Shown: one piece after another, positions 1 to 7,009 of the stretch | Numbering within the stretch: the first letter of the stretch is position 1 | How the letters are laid out: each line of letters begins with the position of its first letter | Source of the DNA: Verrucomicrobiota bacterium | GTDB taxonomy: Bacteria; Verrucomicrobiota; Verrucomicrobiia; Opitutales; Opitutaceae | NCBI GenBank assembly: GCA_018239675.1 | Contig: JAFEGX010000027.1 | Span: 1-43,777, forward strand | DNA length: 43,777 bases | Reading direction: 5' to 3' | The notes under the pieces: model-generated | What the model saw: the letters and a program-made list of their open reading frames with translations, nothing else | Databases searched by the model: none | Told to the model about the DNA's origin: nothing | Made by a program: the position numbers and the translations under genes

Positions 1-15
1 ATCGGAAATTCCATC

Positions 16-1053
16 GTGAGCACTTCATCCTTCACAGTCGGTATCGTCGGCGCCACGGGCGCCGTCGGTCAAGAGCTCGTGCGGCTCCTGACCGAACGAA
101 ATTTCCCCATGGGCCAGCTGCGGCTATTCGCCTCGGCGCGCTCGGCGGGCAAGGTCGTGGAGATCGCCGGGAAGAAAGTGACGGTGGAGGAGGCCAAGCC
201 CGGGGTTTTCGGCGGGGTCGACGTGGCGTTCTTTGCCGCGGGCGGCTCGGTCACACGCGCGCTCGCGCCGGACGCGGTCAAGGCGGGATGCCTGGTCATC
301 GACAAGAGCTCGGCGCTTCGCATGGACCCGAAGGTCCCGCTCGTCATCCCCGAGATCAACCCGCAGGAACTGCGGAAGCACCAGGGCATCATCGCGAATC
401 CCAACTGCTCGACGGCCGTGACCCTCATGGGCCTTTGGCCGCTCCATCAGGCATTCGGGCTGAAGCGCTACATCGCGTCCACCTATCAGTCGGTGTCCGG
501 CACCGGGGCGGAGGCGATCCGCGAACTCGAGGCCCAGGTCCAGGCGCACGTCAAGGACGCGCCGGTGCCCCGCAAGGTTTATCCCTACCAGATCGCGTTC
601 AACGCCATCCCGCAGGTCGATTCGTTTGGACCAGACGGTTACACGGGCGAGGAGTCCAAGATGATGCTGGAAAGCCGCAAGATCATGGGCCTCCCTCAGC
701 TCAAGGTTTCCGCGACGTGCGTCCGCATTCCCGTGGTCCGGGCGCATTCGATCTCGGTCAGCGCCGAGTTCGAGCGGCCGGTGAGCGTCGAGGCCGCGCG
801 GGCGGCCGTGGCGGCGTTCCCGGGCGCCCAGCTGCTGGATGAACCGGCGACGTCAAAGTACCCGACGCCCCTGGACTTCGCGGAAAAGGTGAAGTGCGGC
901 GTCGGTCGCATCCGCGTGGACACCGCGCTGGACAACGGCCTCTCGTTCTGGGTCTCCGGCGACAACCTGTGGAAGGGCGCGGCGCTCAACGCGATTCAGA
1001 ACGCCGAGCTCATGATCCGCGAGGGGATCCTGAAGCCGAAGGCGCGGTTATGA
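16..1053 (+). CDS. asd: aspartate-semialdehyde dehydrogenase
   Basis: Cytoplasmic enzyme reducing aspartyl phosphate to aspartate semialdehyde with NADPH, the branch point towards lysine/diaminopimelate, threonine, methionine and isoleucine. The 345-aa protein has the full family length. An N-terminal NADP-binding glycine motif (GIVGATGAVG, residues 9-18) and the catalytic-cysteine motif NPNCST with Cys131 are visible. The start is GTG at position 16; no ATG lies upstream inside the window, so the call rests on the glycine motif sitting at its usual distance. The next features are a tRNA-Val and ilvN-ilvC, so aspartate-family and branched-chain synthesis are side by side. Confident. Confidence 0.96.
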   Translation: MSTSSFTVGIVGATGAVGQELVRLLTERNFPMGQLRLFASARSAGKVVEIAGKKVTVEEAKPGVFGGVDVAFFAAGGSVTRALAPDAVKAGCLVIDKSSALRMDPKVPLVIPEINPQELRKHQGIIANPNCSTAVTLMGLWPLHQAFGLKRYIASTYQSVSGTGAEAIRELEAQVQAHVKDAPVPRKVYPYQIAFNAIPQVDSFGPDGYTGEESKMMLESRKIMGLPQLKVSATCVRIPVVRAHSISVSAEFERPVSVEAARAAVAAFPGAQLLDEPATSKYPTPLDFAEKVKCGVGRIRVDTALDNGLSFWVSGDNLWKGAALNAIQNAELMIREGILKPKARL

Positions 1054-1086
1054 CAGAACCGCGCCAAATGGCTCCGGATTAATTCC

Positions 1087-1116
1087 TTGTCATGCCTGCC
1101 CGCCCGGGGCTTATGT
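1087..1116 (+). promoter_or_regulatory. possible sigma-70 promoter for tRNA-Val (and ilvNC)
   Basis: TTGTCA at 1087-1092 and TTATGT at 1111-1116 are separated by 18 bases, giving a start site about seven bases before the tRNA. The fit is by eye only; promoter consensus in this lineage is assumed to resemble the E. coli housekeeping type. Confidence 0.4.
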
Positions 1117-1129
1117 CCACCCTCGGCTT

Positions 1130-1206
1130 GGACGCCTAGCTCAGTTGGTTAGAGCATCTCGTTTACACCGAGGGGGTCGGGGGTTCGAGTCCCTCGGCGT
1201 CCACCA
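1130..1206 (+). tRNA. tRNA-Val (anticodon TAC)
   Basis: A 77-nt cloverleaf: a seven-pair acceptor stem (GGACGCC with GGCGTCC, all Watson-Crick), a D arm with AGTTGGTTA loop, an anticodon stem TCTCG/CGAGG around loop TTTACAC with anticodon TAC at 1164-1166, a T arm with TTCGAGT loop, discriminator A, and CCA encoded in the DNA. It decodes GUA and, by wobble, other valine codons. Only 25 bases separate it from the ilvN start, and no terminator is visible between them, so it may be co-transcribed with the valine-pathway genes ilvN and ilvC. Confidence 0.97.
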
Positions 1207-1231
1207 GTTAAACACCAAGCAATCACGATCC

Positions 1232-1702
1232 ATGCGTCATACGATCTCGGTCATTGTTGAGAACAAGTTCGGCGTGCTGGCCCGGGTGTCCGGGATGTTT
1301 TCCGGCCGGGGCTTCAACATCGACACGCTCAACGTCGCGCCCATGCACGACGCCTCGACCTCGCGGATCACCGTCGTCCTGAAGGGTGACGACGCCGCGC
1401 TGGACATGGTGATCAAGCAGCTGCGCAAGCTGGTGAACGTGGTGGACGTCATCGATTTCAAGGAGGGCCAGGCCGTCGCCCGCGAACTCGTGCTCGTGAA
1501 GGTGAAGGCCGACAACCGCACCCGGCCCGAGCTCCTCCAGATCAAGGACATCTTCCGCGCCAAGATCGTCCACCTCTCGCTCGACTCCCTCATCATCGAG
1601 GCCACCGGCGACGACGAAAAGATCACCGCGCTCCTCGGCCTGCTCGAGCCGTTCGGCATTCTCGAACTCGCCCGCACCGGCCGCCTCGCGCTGAAGCGCT
1701 GA
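1232..1702 (+). CDS. ilvN: acetolactate synthase small (regulatory) subunit
   Basis: Regulatory subunit of acetohydroxyacid synthase, first common enzyme of valine, leucine and isoleucine synthesis; it binds valine for feedback inhibition and stimulates the catalytic subunit. The 156-aa protein has an N-terminal ACT domain (HTISVIVENKFGVLARVSGMF, then GRGFNIDTL) and the usual C-terminal small-subunit domain, which is the normal IlvN/IlvH length. An in-frame ATG further upstream lies inside the tRNA; the ATG at 1232 starts exactly where the family begins. The catalytic ilvB, normally directly upstream, is absent here: asd and the tRNA take its place. ilvC follows 77 bases later. Confidence 0.93.
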   Translation: MRHTISVIVENKFGVLARVSGMFSGRGFNIDTLNVAPMHDASTSRITVVLKGDDAALDMVIKQLRKLVNVVDVIDFKEGQAVARELVLVKVKADNRTRPELLQIKDIFRAKIVHLSLDSLIIEATGDDEKITALLGLLEPFGILELARTGRLALKR

Positions 1703-1746
1703 GGGAGCCCTCAGCCTCCGTCCTTTCTCCCGAACCCAAACCCTCC

Positions 1747-1774
1747 TCACTCGTCTCCTAGTCACTCGTCACTC
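1747..1774 (+). repeat. short heptad repeat (TCACTCG words) in ilvC leader
   Basis: TCACTCGTC occurs at 1747-1755 and 1762-1770, and the second copy runs straight into another TCACTC at exactly seven bases. The same word, in the same 7-nt phase, recurs at 35.1, 36.1 and 38.2 kb. Here it sits just before the ilvC start codon (1780) and so would lie in the mRNA leader. No inverted partner was found nearby. Confidence 0.65.
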
Positions 1775-1779
1775 CCATC

Positions 1780-2808
1780 ATGCCTGCCAAAGTCTACACC
1801 GACAAGGACGCCGATCTCGGCGTGTTCAAGAACAAGACCCTCGCCGTTATCGGCTACGGTTCGCAGGGCCACGCCCACGCGATCAATCTCAAGGAGAGTG
1901 GCTGCAAGGTCATCATTGGCCTCTATCCGGGGTCGAAGTCCCGGCCGGTGGCCCAGCAGCATGGCTTCAAGGTGTACGACACCGGTGAGGCGGTTCGCCG
2001 CGCCGACGTGATCATGGTTGGCCTGCCCGACATGCGCCAGGCCGACGTGTTCAAGCAGGACATCCTGCCGAATCTCACCAAGGGCAAGACGCTGCTCTTC
2101 AGCCACGGCCTCGCGGTGCACTTCGGCCTGATCAAGGCGCCGAAGAACGTCGACATCATCATGGTCGCCCCGAAGGGCCCGGGCCACATGGTCCGCCGCC
2201 TCTACGCCGAGGGCAAGGGCATGCCGGCGCTCATCGCCGTGGCCCAGGACGCCTCCCGGCAGGCCAAGAAGACCGCGCTCGCCTGGGCCAAGGGCATCGG
2301 CTCCACCCGCGCCGGCGTCCTTCAGACGACGTTCAAGGAGGAGACTGAGACCGATCTGTTCGGCGAGCAGGCCGTCCTCTGCGGCGGCGCCAGCGCCCTC
2401 GTGCAGGCGGGCTTCGAGACGCTTGTCGAGGCCGGCTACCAGCCCGAGATGGCGTACTTCGAGTGCCTCCACGAGCTGAAGCTCATCTGTGACCTCATGT
2501 ACGAGAGCGGGATCGCCGGCATGCGGTTCTCGATTTCCGAGACCGCCAAGTACGGCGACATCACCCGCGGCCCGCGCATCGTCGGCCGGCAGACCAAGGC
2601 CGAGATGAAGAAGATCCTGAAGGAGATCCAGACCGGCAAGTTCACCCGCGAGTGGGTGCGCGAGTACAAGGGCGGGCTCAAGAAGTACAATGCCCTCCTC
2701 AAGAAGGGCGAGAAGCACCAGATCGAGAAGACCGGCGCCTATCTCCGCAGCATGATGCCCTGGATGACCAAGAAGAACATCAAGGGCGTGCAGGCGGCGT
2801 ACTCCTGA
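1780..2808 (+). CDS. ilvC: ketol-acid reductoisomerase (NADP+)
   Basis: Converts acetolactate or acetohydroxybutyrate to the dihydroxy acid in two steps, an alkyl shift and an NADPH reduction. The 342-aa length is that of the short class I enzyme. The Rossmann motif [10 protein letters not shown] (residues 25-34) is followed by a beta2-alphaB loop ending GSKS, consistent with NADPH use. The catalytic region contains GPGHMVRR, and the knotted C-terminal domain carries [10 protein letters not shown] and [11 protein letters not shown]. The ATG is preceded by a C- and T-rich tract instead of a Shine-Dalgarno sequence. Likely one unit with ilvN; a strong terminator follows at 2841-2877. Confidence 0.97.
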   Translation: MPAKVYTDKDADLGVFKNKTLAVIGYGSQGHAHAINLKESGCKVIIGLYPGSKSRPVAQQHGFKVYDTGEAVRRADVIMVGLPDMRQADVFKQDILPNLTKGKTLLFSHGLAVHFGLIKAPKNVDIIMVAPKGPGHMVRRLYAEGKGMPALIAVAQDASRQAKKTALAWAKGIGSTRAGVLQTTFKEETETDLFGEQAVLCGGASALVQAGFETLVEAGYQPEMAYFECLHELKLICDLMYESGIAGMRFSISETAKYGDITRGPRIVGRQTKAEMKKILKEIQTGKFTREWVREYKGGLKKYNALLKKGEKHQIEKTGAYLRSMMPWMTKKNIKGVQAAYS

Positions 2809-2840
2809 CCGGCCTCATCCCGAGATTGCCAACTTCCCCG

Positions 2841-2877
2841 GGGCGCAGACACTGCTCTGCGCCCTTTTTCTTTTTCC
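2841..2877 (+). terminator. intrinsic terminator after ilvC, ending at the hemC start codon
   Basis: Nine-pair GC-rich stem GGGCGCAGA (2841-2849) and TCTGCGCCC (2856-2864), six-base loop, then a T-rich tract 2865-2877 interrupted by one C and ending in CC. The hemC ATG begins at the very next base, so the whole hemC ribosome-binding region lies inside the terminator. Confidence 0.88.
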
Positions 2878-3732
2878 ATGCCCAAGCTCATCCTCGCCAC
2901 CCGCAAAAGCCCGCTCGCGCTCGCCCAGAGCGAGATGGTTGCCGCGCATCTCCGCGCCTCGCTTCACGTCGAGGCCGAGTTGCTGAAGATGGTTACCACC
3001 GGCGACCGTCAGGCCGAGTGGTCGCTTGAGCAGAAGGGCGGCAAGGGACTGTTCACGAGCGAACTTGAACAGGCGCTGCTGCGCGGCGACGCCGACGTGG
3101 CGGTCCACAGCACGAAGGATCTCCCCGGGGAGATGCCCGCGGGGCTCGCGATCGCCGGCTACATGCCCCGCGAGAACACGCGGGACGTCCTCGTGATCCG
3201 GCAGGGCCTGGCCACGCCGGCCAAGATCGCCACCGGAAGTCCGCGGCGACGGATGCAGATCGCGAAATTGTTCCCCGGCGTCGAGTTCACGGAGATCCGC
3301 GGCAACGTCGACACGCGCCTGAAGAAAATCGCCGAGCTGCACCTCGCCGACGCCACGATCCTGGCCGCGGCCGGCATGAAGCGCCTCGGGATCCACAGCT
3401 GGCCCGGGTTGGAATTCCGTCCGCTGGAGTTCACCCAGATGGTCCCGGCCGTGGGGCAGGGCGCCATTGCCATCCAGTGCCGTACGGCCGACGCCGCGAA
3501 GTTCGCCGCCGTGTTTGACGCCGCCACGGCACGCGGGCTCGCCCTCGAGCGGGCCCTGCAGAACGCGCTCGGCGGCGGCTGCCACACGGCGTTCGGCGCG
3601 CACGTCGCCGGCGACGGGCTGCATTTCTTCCACGAACAGACCGGGCTGCGCCGCCTGCCGCTTGCGCCGGGCGATCTCGACCAGCCTGGCGCCGCCGCCG
3701 CGCGCATCCTGCGCGAACTCGGACTCAAATGA
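2878..3732 (+). CDS. hemC: porphobilinogen deaminase (hydroxymethylbilane synthase)
   Basis: Polymerises four porphobilinogen units into hydroxymethylbilane in heme and siroheme synthesis. Motifs seen: ATRKSPLALAQ at the N terminus, DVAVHSTKDLP (active-site region, residues 73-83), SPRRRMQ, RGNVDTRL and the cofactor-binding cysteine in LGGGCHTAFG (Cys235), which carries the dipyrromethane. At 284 aa it is shorter than the usual 305-315 aa; the third domain ends early. The upstream bases are the T tract of the ilvC terminator, so there is no Shine-Dalgarno sequence. Its stop overlaps the hemD start by four bases, indicating translational coupling. Confidence 0.95.
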   Translation: MPKLILATRKSPLALAQSEMVAAHLRASLHVEAELLKMVTTGDRQAEWSLEQKGGKGLFTSELEQALLRGDADVAVHSTKDLPGEMPAGLAIAGYMPRENTRDVLVIRQGLATPAKIATGSPRRRMQIAKLFPGVEFTEIRGNVDTRLKKIAELHLADATILAAAGMKRLGIHSWPGLEFRPLEFTQMVPAVGQGAIAIQCRTADAAKFAAVFDAATARGLALERALQNALGGGCHTAFGAHVAGDGLHFFHEQTGLRRLPLAPGDLDQPGAAAARILRELGLK

Positions 3733-4523
3733 GCGCGACGCCCCTCCGCGGCCGCCGGATCGTGCTGACCCGCGCCGGCCACCAGAACTCAGAGCTCAGC
3801 GCCAAGCTGCTTGCGCTCGGCGCCGAGGTGGTGGAACTGCCTCTCATCGAGGTCCGGAAGTCGGTCGCGAATGAGGACCTTGCAGAGGTCTTCCCCGAGT
3901 TCGGCTCGTACGACTGGATCGTGTTCACCAGCACCAACGGGGTCCGGTATTTCTTCGAGGAATTCTTCCGCGTGTTCGACGACATCCGTTCGCTGGGCCT
4001 GATCCGCGTGGCCTGCGTCGGCGAGGCGACGGCGAAGGCGGTGGGCGCGCTTCACCTGCGGGTCGAGTGCCAGCCCAAGACCGCCACCGCTGACGCGCTG
4101 GCGGAAGAGCTCATCGCCACCGGCAGTCTCGACAGCGCAAAGGTCCTCGTGGTCACCGGCAATCTGAACCGGGACGCCTTGGTGATAAAGCTCGAGTCGG
4201 AGGGACGCGCGATCGTCGACACGCTAAAGGTCTATGAGACCGTGAAGCATGACCTGAGCGCGGATCCCGCCGCGGCCGATTTCCGGGCCCGGGGCGCCGA
4301 TGCCATCCTGTTTGCCAGCTCGTCAGCCGCCCAATCGTTCGCCGACCAGGCCAAGGCGCTCCAGTTGGCGAAGGACGCCCGTCGGCCGCTCGCCGGCAGC
4401 ATCGGCCCGCAGACGTCCGAGACCATGAAGCAGGTGGGCGTGCCGGTCGACTTTACCGCCAAGGAGCCGGGACTCGATGCCCTGGTCGCGGCGACGGTGA
4501 AGGCGCTAGATCGAGCCAAGTAA
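3729..4523 (+). CDS. hemD: uroporphyrinogen-III synthase
   Basis: Cyclises hydroxymethylbilane with inversion of ring D. HemD proteins are poorly conserved; the call rests on position (ATGA overlap with hemC), on length (264 aa) and on visible family features: RIVLTRAGHQ at the start, VFTSTNGVRYFFEEF in the first lobe, VVTGNLNRD between the lobes, FASSSAAQSF in the second lobe, and IGPQTSETMKQVGV near the end. No HemX or methyltransferase domain is fused. The stop codon TAA lies inside the first unit of the intergenic repeat array that follows. Confidence 0.9.
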   Translation: MSATPLRGRRIVLTRAGHQNSELSAKLLALGAEVVELPLIEVRKSVANEDLAEVFPEFGSYDWIVFTSTNGVRYFFEEFFRVFDDIRSLGLIRVACVGEATAKAVGALHLRVECQPKTATADALAEELIATGSLDSAKVLVVTGNLNRDALVIKLESEGRAIVDTLKVYETVKHDLSADPAAADFRARGADAILFASSSAAQSFADQAKALQLAKDARRPLAGSIGPQTSETMKQVGVPVDFTAKEPGLDALVAATVKALDRAK

Positions 4524-4643
4524 CAGGTACAGATGCCCAAGTAACAGGTACGAGGGGGCAAGTATCAGGGTAAATTGTAGGTTCCGGAGCGTCGTGCGCC
4601 CCGCACGATTCCTGATACCTGTCCCTTGTCTTTTGTTACCTGG
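4517..4643. repeat. heptad repeat array with inverted partner, after hemD
   Basis: Words of seven bases run in phase from 4517 (CAAGTAA, CAGGTAC and variants); the 13-mer AAGTAACAGGTAC is repeated exactly 21 bases apart (4518-4530 and 4539-4551). A degenerate inverted counterpart lies at 4611-4643 (CCTGATACCTG ... GTTACCTGG). Between the arms is a small perfect hairpin, TCGTGCG/CGCACGA at 4592-4598/4602-4608. The remaining bases up to the DegT start at 4714 show nothing else I recognise. Confidence 0.75.
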
Positions 4644-4713
4644 CGTGCAGCCCCTTGCTGGTTTGCTTTCCTGATCCTTGCTCCCTGAGACCGGTTACCC
4701 TACGAAAGTCCCC

Positions 4714-5808
4714 ATGAAGGTTCCGTTCCTCGATCTCTCCCTGCAGCACAAGGCGCTGCGCGAGCCCGCGCTGGCGGCGCTGGCGGCGACGTATGACGCC
4801 ACCCGGTTCTGCCTCGGCAAGGACGTCGAGGATTTTGAGAAGGGCTTCGCCGCGGCACTGGGCTATCCCGCGGTGCTCGGCATGAACAGCGGTACCGCAC
4901 CGCTCCATGTCGCCTGCATGATGGCTGGATTCGGCCCGGGCGACGAGATCATCACGGCCCCCTTCACGTTCATCTCGTCCGCCTGGGGAATAAATTACGT
5001 CGGGGCCCGGCCGGTGTTCGCTGACATCGAGGAAGGCACCTTCAACCTCGATCCCGCCAAGGTCGCCGCGGCCGTGACGCCCCGCACCAAGGGCATCATC
5101 GCGGTGCACCTATTCGGCCAGCCGGCGCGGATGGACGAGATCATGGCCATCGCGAAGCAGCACAATCTTTTCGTGATCGAGGACTGCGCGCAGGCGGTCG
5201 GCGCCCGTTATCAGGGCACCCCGGTCGGGCTGCTGGGCGACGTGGGCACATTCAGCTTCTATCCGACCAAGAATCTTGGGGGCTGCGGCGAGGGCGGCGC
5301 GCTCGTCACCCGGCGACCGGAGCTGCACACCCGCGCGCGGCACATCCGGGTGCACGGGTCGGACCGGCGCTACTATCATGACATCGTGGGCGGAAATTTC
5401 CGAATGGATGGGTTCCAGGGCGCGTTGCTGAACGTGAAGTTGCCTCACCTCGCGGGCTGGACGCGGCGGCGGCAGGCTATCGCGGGACGGTACCTCCGCG
5501 AGATCCGGCTCGCCGATGTCCGCCTGCCCGACCAGCCGAGCTACGGTCAGTCGGTCTTCCACCAGTTCACGATCCGGCATCCGCAGCGCGACGCGCTCCG
5601 GGAGCACCTCACGCGTCGCGAGGTCGGCACCGACCTGATCTATCCGGTGCCGCTGCACCTCCAGAAGTGCTACGGCTATCTTGGGTACGGTCCCGGCAGC
5701 TTCCCGGTGTCCGAACGTTCCGCCGCCAACTGTGTCAGCCTGCCGATCTTCCCGGAGCTGACCGACGCGCAGGTCGATCACGTCATCGCCAGCGTCAACG
5801 CGTTCTGA
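4714..5808 (+). CDS. DegT/DnrJ/EryC1/StrS family PLP aminotransferase
   Basis: Fold-type I PLP enzyme of the sugar aminotransferase family, which usually transfers an amino group to a nucleotide-linked keto sugar for surface polysaccharides or glycosylated metabolites. The 364-aa protein shows VPFLDLSLQH at the start, MNSGTAPLHVA (phosphate cup), TAPFTFISSAWGI, FVIEDCAQAVGA (Asp binding the pyridine ring) and FSFYPTKNLGGCGEGGA with Lys186 as Schiff-base lysine. I chose ATG 4714; an in-frame ATG 36 bases upstream would add residues unlike the family. The substrate cannot be told: no sugar-nucleotide genes are adjacent. Two bases separate it from trpF, so they are probably co-translated. Confidence 0.9.
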   Translation: MKVPFLDLSLQHKALREPALAALAATYDATRFCLGKDVEDFEKGFAAALGYPAVLGMNSGTAPLHVACMMAGFGPGDEIITAPFTFISSAWGINYVGARPVFADIEEGTFNLDPAKVAAAVTPRTKGIIAVHLFGQPARMDEIMAIAKQHNLFVIEDCAQAVGARYQGTPVGLLGDVGTFSFYPTKNLGGCGEGGALVTRRPELHTRARHIRVHGSDRRYYHDIVGGNFRMDGFQGALLNVKLPHLAGWTRRRQAIAGRYLREIRLADVRLPDQPSYGQSVFHQFTIRHPQRDALREHLTRREVGTDLIYPVPLHLQKCYGYLGYGPGSFPVSERSAANCVSLPIFPELTDAQVDHVIASVNAF

Positions 5809-5810
5809 CC

Positions 5811-6458
5811 ATGGTGGGCGACATTTCGCTTAAGGTCTGCGGACTCACGACTGCGGCGGATGCCGCCGCGGCCGTGCGGGTTGGCGCCGATTATCTCGGA
5901 TATATTTTCTACCCGAAGTCGCCGCGCTATCTTCCGCTCGACGTCTACCGGGGCCTCTCGCTGGGTTCTCTGGCCGCCAAGCGCGTGGCAGTCGTGGTCG
6001 AGCCGGCGACCGCCGAGCTGGCGGAACTCGCCACCGCCGGTTTTGACTTCTTCCAGCTCCACTGCCGGCCCGAGGTTTCGACTGAGACGGTCGCGGGCTG
6101 GGCTGAGACCGTCGGCGTGCAGCGGCTCTGGCTTGCGCCAAAGTTGCCTCCCGGCACCGACTATCCGGATCGCTTCCTGCCATTTGCTCGGACCGTGTTG
6201 TTCGACGCCTTTGACGGCGACAAGTTCGGCGGCACGGGCCGCACCAGCGACTGGGGCAAGTACACGAGACACCGGCGGCTCTGGCCGCACATCGCCTGGA
6301 TCCTCTCTGGTGGACTGAGTCCGGCCAATGTGGCGGATGCGCTCGCCCAGACCGGCGCGTCCTGGGTCGACGTCAACAGCGGCGTGGAGTCAGCGCCCGG
6401 CCGGAAAGACCCGGCGAAACTGGAAGCGTTGGCGGCGGCAATTCAGGCGCGAAAGTAA
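5811..6458 (+). CDS. trpF: phosphoribosylanthranilate isomerase
   Basis: Catalyses the Amadori rearrangement of phosphoribosylanthranilate in tryptophan synthesis. TIM-barrel protein of 215 aa with LKVCGLT (catalytic cysteine near the N terminus), GADYLGYIFYPKSPRYL, FFQLH, DAFDGDKFGGTGRTSDW (catalytic aspartate and phosphate-binding glycines), LSGGLSPANV and VDVNSGVESAPGRKD. The open frame extends 144 bases upstream into the aminotransferase gene, but ATG 5811 fits the family start. The partner trpC is encoded separately 34 kb downstream on the other strand, so the trp genes are dispersed in this genome. Confidence 0.94.
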   Translation: MVGDISLKVCGLTTAADAAAAVRVGADYLGYIFYPKSPRYLPLDVYRGLSLGSLAAKRVAVVVEPATAELAELATAGFDFFQLHCRPEVSTETVAGWAETVGVQRLWLAPKLPPGTDYPDRFLPFARTVLFDAFDGDKFGGTGRTSDWGKYTRHRRLWPHIAWILSGGLSPANVADALAQTGASWVDVNSGVESAPGRKDPAKLEALAAAIQARK

Positions 6459-6483
6459 TCGGCAGATGTAGCAGAGAGCCAAA

Positions 6484-6516
6484 CTTCGGACACCGATGTC
6501 CGGCATTCGCCTGCCT
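6484..6516. repeat. heptad repeat (TTCGG-CCGATG type) between trpF and ogt
   Basis: A run of seven-base words (TTCGGAC, ACCGATG and variants). It matches 12076-12108 at about 27 of 33 positions by eye, including the shared tail TTCGCCTGCCT. It contains a local palindrome CGGACA/TGTCCG. Its end overlaps the ogt stop codon (6515-6517). It separates two convergent genes. Confidence 0.65.
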
Positions 6517-7009
6517 ACACCGGGTGCAATGCTCCCTCGTGCTCCAAGAGCTGGCGCTTGATTTCCTCACCGAATGCGTAGCCGGTCAGCGAGCCGTCGC
6601 GGCCGATCACGCGGTGGCAGGGGATGAATACACAAATCGGATTGGTGGCGTTGGCGCGACCGACGGCCCGGGCTGCGCCCTCGTGGCGGAGGGCAGCGGC
6701 GAGCTCGCCATAGGTGCGGGTTTCGCCGAAGGGAATCTCCAGGAGCGCCTTCCAGACGGACTGCTGGAAAGCGGTGCCGATGGGCGCCAGCGGCAAGTCG
6801 AAGGCGTCGCGGTCTCCGGAAAAGTACTCGGCCACCTGATGCCGGACGGCGGCCAGCCGCACCGGACCGCGGTTCAGGGTGCCGGCGTCGAAGCGCTCCC
6901 GGAGATCGGAGACGTTGCCAAAGGCGGCTGCGACGATCGCACCGGCGTCGTTCACGGCGACGGAAAACTCGCCGGAGGGAGTTAGGAAGCTGTCGTAGAA
7001 GTGGTTCAT
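6515..7009 (-). CDS. ogt: methylated-DNA--[protein]-cysteine S-methyltransferase
   Basis: Suicide enzyme that takes the methyl group from O6-methylguanine (and O4-methylthymine) onto its own cysteine. The 164-aa protein has an N-terminal ribonuclease-like domain and the C-terminal DNA-binding/catalytic domain with FQQSVWKALLEIPFGETRTY, RAVGRAN (arginine finger and helix) and IPCHRVIG with acceptor Cys131. The open frame continues about 170 codons further upstream, but that part is out-of-frame shadow of the preceding gene; ATG 7009 overlaps the stop of the Ada/AlkA gene by four bases, which fixes the start. Third gene of the alkylation-repair operon. Confidence 0.95.
   Translation of the reverse strand: MNHFYDSFLTPSGEFSVAVNDAGAIVAAAFGNVSDLRERFDAGTLNRGPVRLAAVRHQVAEYFSGDRDAFDLPLAPIGTAFQQSVWKALLEIPFGETRTYGELAAALRHEGAARAVGRANATNPICVFIPCHRVIGRDGSLTGYAFGEEIKRQLLEHEGALHPV

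Noticed and set aside
4517-4568. Possible CRISPR-like direct repeats after hemD
   Set aside because: The units are 7 nt long and contiguous, with no spacers of constant length and no cas genes; this is a short-period array.
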